Of a stretch of 25,721 nt of DNA, positions 21,424 to 25,721 are shown piece by piece; positions within the stretch are counted from its first letter, which is position 1; each line of letters begins with the position of its first letter. Position numbers and translations under genes: made by a program. The DNA is taken from the IMG/VR virus record IMGVR_UViG_3300000101_000139, positions 1 through 25,721 of that record. The stretch is one strand, 5' to 3'. The notes under the pieces are model-generated. The model saw only the letters and a list, made by a program, of their open reading frames with translations, was not told where the DNA came from and did no database searches. The stretch comes from a virus.

Positions 21424-21992
21424 GTAAGTATCATCATCTTTTCATGACCAACTATTAACGTTGGATCAATGTAACTTCTATAACCTAACTCTTTAGCACG
21501 TATCTGAAATAATGCATCTTCACCAGTACCATGCTCATCTTGAGTAAACGGTTGATCCAAATCGTCAAATACTTCTGATTTAACTAACATCCAACCTAAC
21601 CCATTTGCTTTAACTTCTAATAGATCAGTCTTATCTTTTATATCATCTCGAGTCAACGTACCTCCATCTAAAGATCCACATGCAAAGTCATTATAAGGGT
21701 ATACTGTTTTCATAACATATACCCCAGATACTATTGAGACATTTTTATGATCTAATAACTTATAAAAATCGTCAGGTGTAAAGTTTATATCACTATCTAT
21801 CCACATATAATAATCTGGTCTGAACATCCTAGCTCTATCTAGCACCTGATTACGTACTACGTGCACGTTAGGATTATAGTTACGGAATAACCTCCACTCA
21901 ATTTCAGGCGGCATTGACTTAATTAATGCTGTCCAGTTCTCAAGAAACCATCCTGAAAAGTTAGGTCCAGGGATACAAAATGCTACTCTCAT
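21420..21992 (-). CDS. Glycosyltransferase, GT-A fold
   Basis: 190 residues. N-terminal strand RVAFCIPGPNFSG; metal/nucleotide-sugar motif DSD at 66-68 (MWIDSDINFTPDDF); ANGLGWMLVKSEVFDDL (about 129-145); a GEDALFQIRAKELGYRSYIDP segment (about 157-177) and final VGHEK typical of GT2-like enzymes. It transfers a sugar, perhaps to phage DNA, virion proteins or host envelope glycans. The next gene downstream-in-transcription is outside the small plus-strand ORF; carbamoyltransferase is two genes upstream. A shared modification role is suggestive only. Confidence 0.85.
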   Translation of the reverse strand: MRVAFCIPGPNFSGWFLENWTALIKSMPPEIEWRLFRNYNPNVHVVRNQVLDRARMFRPDYYMWIDSDINFTPDDFYKLLDHKNVSIVSGVYVMKTVYPYNDFACGSLDGGTLTRDDIKDKTDLLEVKANGLGWMLVKSEVFDDLDQPFTQDEHGTGEDALFQIRAKELGYRSYIDPTLIVGHEKMMILT

Positions 21993-21995
21993 AAT

Positions 21996-22202
21996 TTACT
22001 CCGGTGGTGATTGTCCATCTTCTAATGCCCACTCATCACATTGCTGTAATATAGACTTAATAAACTTATCTGTATTTAATATCATTGATAAATCTGGATT
22101 ATCCATTAACGTATTTTGTATTGCTACTCTAACTGAAGTTTTAGAATATCTAGGATTCCACTTCTTCATTGGTTTACTTCTTGGTCTACCTCTTTGTGCC
22201 AT
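21996..22202 (-). CDS. Small hypothetical protein
   Basis: 68 residues. Basic N-terminus (MAQRGRPRSKPMKKWNPRYSK, with an AT-hook-like RGRPR) and a helical C-terminal half with Trp and several acidic residues. The RGRP motif could bind the minor groove of AT-rich DNA, but a single copy is weak evidence. Overlaps the 22186 gene by 17 bases. Confidence 0.6.
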   Translation of the reverse strand: MAQRGRPRSKPMKKWNPRYSKTSVRVAIQNTLMDNPDLSMILNTDKFIKSILQQCDEWALEDGQSPPE

Positions 22203-22518
22203 ATCTTTTCTCTTTAATTTTTACTATTTCTGCGCATTTCTCGTACTCTTCACTCTCTACATAATAATCTATCATCGATTCAAACAACTCATTACTATTG
22301 ATATCATTATGTAGGTGCGGAAATTCTGGATTATAATCATCTGACATAGGGTTAAATAATAACGCTACATCATTATGTTGATCAATACTACCTGGTTGCA
22401 TAGATACTTTATCCATTAAACTATCCCAAGTAGCTTTACCTGTTAATATCATGTAAGTATTCTCCATTGCTGATCGAAGTATACGTTGATCGAATTCCAT
22501 TTCTTCTATTTCATTCAT
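22186..22518 (-). CDS. Protein of the YEKCAE family
   Basis: 110 residues. Shares AMENTYMIL (about 16-24) with AMNNTYEYL in the 12218 protein and YVESEEYEKCAEIVKIKEK near the C-terminus with the 12218 and 15797 proteins. A long polar linker separates the two motifs. The ATG overlaps the carbamoyltransferase stop by 4 bases (ATGA), so translation is coupled. Confidence 0.7.
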   Translation of the reverse strand: MNEIEEMEFDQRILRSAMENTYMILTGKATWDSLMDKVSMQPGSIDQHNDVALLFNPMSDDYNPEFPHLHNDINSNELFESMIDYYVESEEYEKCAEIVKIKEKRYGTKR

Positions 22519-24287
22519 ATTTTTTTATTTAATTTATTAGTATTTTCTTCAGGCATTGTTAAACCTCCTATAAGATTTTTATGCATGTCACCCATTTCAT
22601 GTGGCTCTTTATTATTAGCTGGATCATTTAAAAAATCCAACATATCAGTATCCTTATTTACTAACATTTTATAATCACTAAAGTATAAGTAATCTATATT
22701 AGTTCCCATGAAGCAATTAATAGCATGCTCAGGAGTCTCAACTATAGGTTCTCTATCATTAAAGCTAGTATTAAGTATTATAGGTACACCTGTACGTTCT
22801 TTCCACTTCTTTATAAAATTATAATACCACTTGTTTGTACCTTCAGTAACTGTCTGCAATCTACCTGTACCGTCTAAGTGAACAACTGCTGGAACTTTAT
22901 CTTTAACTTCATCTTTAAATTGTAAGACGAAACTCATATAAGGACTGTTAATATCTCTAACGAACCAATCACTCACATCTTCTCGAAGTATTGAAGGTGC
23001 AAATGGTCGATACCATTGCCTGTGCTTAACCTTGTCGTTAATTAGGTCTTTCATCTTAGGGCTCCTAGGGTCAGCTATAATACTTCTGTTACCTAGCGCT
23101 CGACGCCCACTCTCTGCTCCCCCATTAAATATAGATATTATATTCTGTTCGTCTAATAAATCTAATACCTTATCATCATCCACTTCTTGTACGTTAATAT
23201 CAAATCTATCTAATGCAGACATAACCTCATCTTTAGTATATGTTACTCCTAGATAAGGAGTAGGATTAGGGTTCCATTCTATTCTAGGATTATCTAAAAT
23301 TTGATGCCATACATATTGAGCGCAACCTATAGCTAATCCACCATCATAAGGTACTGGACATACATACATATTTTCTACTCCAAACCAATCATACATTTTA
23401 CCCATCATTACCGAGTTTAATATAACTCCACCAGCAAAACATATATTAGTAGGCTTATGTTCATCTATATATGGTTTAATAATATTATAAGCTACTTCTT
23501 CTGTAGCTCGTTGAAGAGAAGCAGCTACATCAAATCTATCTTGCTCACTCTTATCCGCTATAGGTTTTAATTTATCTACTACTGCGTATGTATGTTTACT
23601 TGGACCACCTTCACCTGCTATAAATGCATTATAAAAGTCTTTCCAATACTTAGGTTCACCTACAGATGCCATAGCCATTATAGTACCTCCTGCAAATCCA
23701 TGTGGATGTCCAGCTGATAATCCGAATATATCTCTGGTATATATTCTCCATGGCGATCCTATAGTAATTGCTTCCATAGGTATTCTAGCTATAGGTTCAA
23801 TTTTATTACCTTTACCTTTCCAAAAAGTAAATGCTGAAGAAAAGAAGTCGTTAGGAGTATTAGGGTCATACTCTCTATGATAGTCATAATGATCTGTTTT
23901 CTCTGTACCACTACCATCAATAGTTATTATTAATGCTTCATCATAATTACTAGAAAAGAAAGCATTAGCTGCATGAGATTGATGATGACTAATAACATAA
24001 TATTTACCATTAGACTTATCTAATAATTCCATCATACTATCAGTCGCATGATCCTTAGCGCATGTCGCTTTATGGTCACCTGTACGTTTCCTCGGATTAC
24101 CAAAAGCGAAATGAGTTACCTCACTTAATACATCTTCAGGTAAGCGTTCAAGAGCCATCTCTAGACCATCACCCATAGGTTCTTTTTCTCGTATAAACCT
24201 TTCTAGCTCTTCATGCACCTTAGGCACACCATTATCTAGTAAGCAGTAAGCTACATCATGCCCACTATTAAATCCTAATATTTTCAT
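22515..24287 (-). CDS. Carbamoyltransferase (NodU/TobZ family)
   Basis: 590 residues, full family length. N-terminal ASKHA-type domain starts ILGFNSGHDVAYCLLDNG; HHQSHAANAFFSS (about 101-113) is the conserved His motif that helps make carbamoyl-adenylate; ITIDGSGTEK follows. A conserved ICFAGGVILNS core lies near 281-291. The C-terminal domain has ESGRRALGNRSIIADPR (about 390-406) and RPFAPSILRE. The enzyme attaches a carbamoyl group to sugar or other hydroxyls; phage target unknown. It sits near the glycosyltransferase. Well supported as a family. Confidence 0.92.
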   Translation of the reverse strand: MKILGFNSGHDVAYCLLDNGVPKVHEELERFIREKEPMGDGLEMALERLPEDVLSEVTHFAFGNPRKRTGDHKATCAKDHATDSMMELLDKSNGKYYVISHHQSHAANAFFSSNYDEALIITIDGSGTEKTDHYDYHREYDPNTPNDFFSSAFTFWKGKGNKIEPIARIPMEAITIGSPWRIYTRDIFGLSAGHPHGFAGGTIMAMASVGEPKYWKDFYNAFIAGEGGPSKHTYAVVDKLKPIADKSEQDRFDVAASLQRATEEVAYNIIKPYIDEHKPTNICFAGGVILNSVMMGKMYDWFGVENMYVCPVPYDGGLAIGCAQYVWHQILDNPRIEWNPNPTPYLGVTYTKDEVMSALDRFDINVQEVDDDKVLDLLDEQNIISIFNGGAESGRRALGNRSIIADPRSPKMKDLINDKVKHRQWYRPFAPSILREDVSDWFVRDINSPYMSFVLQFKDEVKDKVPAVVHLDGTGRLQTVTEGTNKWYYNFIKKWKERTGVPIILNTSFNDREPIVETPEHAINCFMGTNIDYLYFSDYKMLVNKDTDMLDFLNDPANNKEPHEMGDMHKNLIGGLTMPEENTNKLNKKI

Positions 24288-24296
24288 ATATACTCT

Positions 24297-24527
24297 TTAC
24301 ACCTTTACCAGGTTACTACCCCAACCAACTCGCTTGTCCATTTCCTGTAGAGCTTTTGCTTGAGTAGGGTCTTTAATTATTTCAGTCTCCATATACTCAG
24401 TCTTACCCGCTATTACATTACGCACATACCACGCAGCTGTAGTAGAGCATTTTACACAAGTTTTTGAATTAGGAAGAGCTTTTAACCTACCAGGTTGAAT
24501 ATCTTCGTGACATTTTACACAAATCAT
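24297..24527 (-). CDS. DksA/TraR-type zinc-finger protein
   Basis: 76 residues. Cys3-x-x-Cys6 and Cys24-x-x-Cys27 with the typical HEDIQPGRLKALPNSKTCVKC spacing of the DksA/TraR C4 zinc finger. DksA proteins bind RNA polymerase through the secondary channel; this protein is shorter and lacks the long coiled coil, so regulation of polymerase is possible but not certain. It is transcribed from a promoter at 24552-24582 with a short leader. Confidence 0.8.
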   Translation of the reverse strand: MICVKCHEDIQPGRLKALPNSKTCVKCSTTAAWYVRNVIAGKTEYMETEIIKDPTQAKALQEMDKRVGWGSNLVKV

Positions 24528-24551
24528 AGTTTATCTTTTTTATTATTTATA

Positions 24552-24582
24552 TAAAGATAAGAAAAATATCTCAGACTACCAA
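24552..24582 (-). promoter_or_regulatory. Host-type promoter for the 24527 gene
   Basis: Minus strand: TTG (24580-24582), 20-base spacer, TATCTTTA (24552-24559). Nearly identical to the tandem promoters of the VWA gene. A leader of about 20 bases with AAAAAAGAT precedes ATG. Confidence 0.75.
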
Positions 24583-24585
24583 CTG

Positions 24586-24789
24586 TTATGCGGATAATAC
24601 TGATAATATTTTACTTGCCGTTACTGACTTTACCTCGAAGTCTAAACTTTGAGAGCTTAACTCTTTAGTTATAATTACCTCTGCATCTGTTACACTTACT
24701 GCATCTATTAGATACTGTTCAGTCATTTTTTTCTCTTTGCCCGAATTAGGGTCGGTGTGAAGTACCGATACTTTTGTTACATAATACAT
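24586..24789 (-). CDS. DUF4494-like protein
   Basis: 67 residues: MYYVTKVSVLHTDPNSGKEK, then KMTEQYLIDAVSVTDAEVII and a beta-rich C-terminus. The order 'YxVTKV ... TEQYLxDAxSxTxAE' matches the DUF4494 family, found mainly in Bacteroidota and their phages. Strong ribosome site AAGGAGAAAG before ATG. Function unknown; supports a Bacteroidota host. Confidence 0.8.
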   Translation of the reverse strand: MYYVTKVSVLHTDPNSGKEKKMTEQYLIDAVSVTDAEVIITKELSSQSLDFEVKSVTASKILSVLSA

Positions 24790-24801
24790 AACTTTCTCCT
24801 T

Positions 24802-25721
24802 TTAAATTAATTGTTTGTTTACTTGTCTACAGCCAAAGAGACCTAACTCTTTAGCTTTTACTTCTAATACTATATCGATATCTAAACCGTAAGTATTTAT
24901 TTCTTCTATAACATAATCTGCGTGAGCGGTAGCTCTAATTTTATCTACCTTTTTCTTCATCTCAAGCAAAGTAGGCCAGTCTTCTATATTTTTTGGATCT
25001 ATAGAGTTAGCTTTACACATACGGTTAAACGCTCTTAACTCTTCTTCTCGTTTAGATTCAGAATAGTGGGTGCATTGACGAACATCATCTGGCCAAGTAG
25101 TAGCTGCTAACTTAAGAGCTTCTTCTTCAGTTAAACCACTAGTGTGAAACTTATGATGAAAGTAATCGAATGTAATTGGTATACCTATCTCTTTATGAAA
25201 ATAATCATATAACATTTGTACTGACCACATATTAGCTTTATCATCGTTCTCAACTACCAATCGCTTCTTACAGCTATCTGATAGTCTATGCCAAGCTGCT
25301 ATCCATCGTACTGCAGTAGCAGCATGATCTCCATAAGCGCCTCCTATATGTATATTTATCTTATTATCAAACGAAGGTTCAAATCCCATCATATCAAACA
25401 TCTCTGAATGACGCTCAAGTCCTATAATAGATTTATCAACTACTGCAGGAGTAGGAGAACCTAATACTGTAAACGGGCCTGGATGGGTAGTTACTCTCAT
25501 ATTATGTTTACGAGCATACTCACCTGCTTCAAATAAAGCAGCTTTAATCTCGTCTAGTTGAGGTAACATTTTTAGCTCGTAATGGTCATGCCAAGGTATA
25601 AGTTCACTACCGATACGAAATAGAGTAATATTATGCTCTTTGTTCCATTTAAGGTAGTGTAATAAGTCTTTAGCATTATCTAATGCTTTAACACCTACTG
25701 CTTCGTAATCCCAACCTTCAT
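24802..25721 (-). CDS. uvsE: UV damage endonuclease UvsE/UVDE, N-terminus beyond the window
   Basis: Reading frame remains open to the window edge (306 codons visible; no stop), so the start is outside; an internal Met at 25569 is not the start. Visible signature: LFRIGSELIPWHDH, then RVTTHPGPFTVLGSP, HIGGAYGDHAATAVRWIAAWHRL, VVENDD, GIPITFDYFHHKFH and a THYSE motif. These His, Glu and Asp residues match the UVDE TIM-barrel metal site. It nicks DNA 5' to UV photoproducts. The last codons end 12 bases before the ATG of the DUF4494-like gene. Confidence 0.9.
   Translation of the reverse strand, partial: EGWDYEAVGVKALDNAKDLLHYLKWNKEHNITLFRIGSELIPWHDHYELKMLPQLDEIKAALFEAGEYARKHNMRVTTHPGPFTVLGSPTPAVVDKSIIGLERHSEMFDMMGFEPSFDNKINIHIGGAYGDHAATAVRWIAAWHRLSDSCKKRLVVENDDKANMWSVQMLYDYFHKEIGIPITFDYFHHKFHTSGLTEEEALKLAATTWPDDVRQCTHYSESKREEELRAFNRMCKANSIDPKNIEDWPTLLEMKKKVDKIRATAHADYVIEEINTYGLDIDIVLEVKAKELGLFGCRQVNKQLI

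Noticed and set aside
1-25721. CRISPR array, insertion sequence, integrase, rRNA
   Set aside because: No repeat-spacer pattern, transposase or ribosomal RNA sequence was seen in the window.

Overview
This window looks like part of a large, AT-rich tailed-phage genome of the T4-like myovirus type that infects a Bacteroidota (flavobacterial) host. The phage assignment rests on a baseplate block (a gp6-like N-terminus, a gp25-family wedge protein and a spike/hub-like protein), a divergent sigma factor beside it, and many small tightly overlapping genes. Almost every gene reads leftward (minus strand). Host evidence is independent of the phage genes: a type IX secretion (gliding-motility type) C-terminal domain, DUF4494- and DUF2061-like proteins, secreted proteins with Bacteroidota-style signal peptides, and eight promoters with the Bacteroidota -33 TTG / -7 TAnnTTT layout.

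Layout, low to high coordinates (transcription runs the other way). 1-3529: baseplate and tail genes. 3539-6309: late sigma-like factor, small membrane protein, HD phosphohydrolase with a possible clamp-binding tail, ClpP-like protease, small protein. 6341-9422: Cys-containing protein, large membrane coiled-coil protein, small genes, DUF2061 protein and Hsp20, separated by promoters. 9542-11176: three-gene operon of exported Ig-like proteins, one ending in a T9SS type B sorting domain. 11941-12217: a circularly permuted (two-piece) tmRNA gene, the most unusual feature. 12218-16088: small accessory genes, a holin-sized membrane protein, a small outer-membrane barrel and zinc-ribbon proteins. 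16090-18144: large VWA/HExxH protein behind two near-identical tandem promoters. 18600-18814: an unassigned structured RNA with its own promoter. 18852-21282: small genes including a second barrel, a DUF2279-like protein and a GNAT acetyltransferase. 21420-25721: glycosyltransferase, carbamoyltransferase, DksA/TraR-like zinc finger, DUF4494 protein and a UV-damage endonuclease running off the window.

Taken together, the genes suggest three themes. One is virion assembly and late transcription (baseplate and sigma factor). One is control of host protein quality (tmRNA, ClpP-like protease, Hsp20, VWA/metallopeptidase-like protein). One is remodelling of the host envelope or phage products (T9SS-sorted surface protein, secreted Ig-like proteins, two outer-membrane barrels, glycosyl- and carbamoyltransferases). 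Transcription is probably organised by the shared host-type promoters, several of which sit so close to the start codon that the mRNA would be leaderless. All family names come from reading the sequence; no database search was run.
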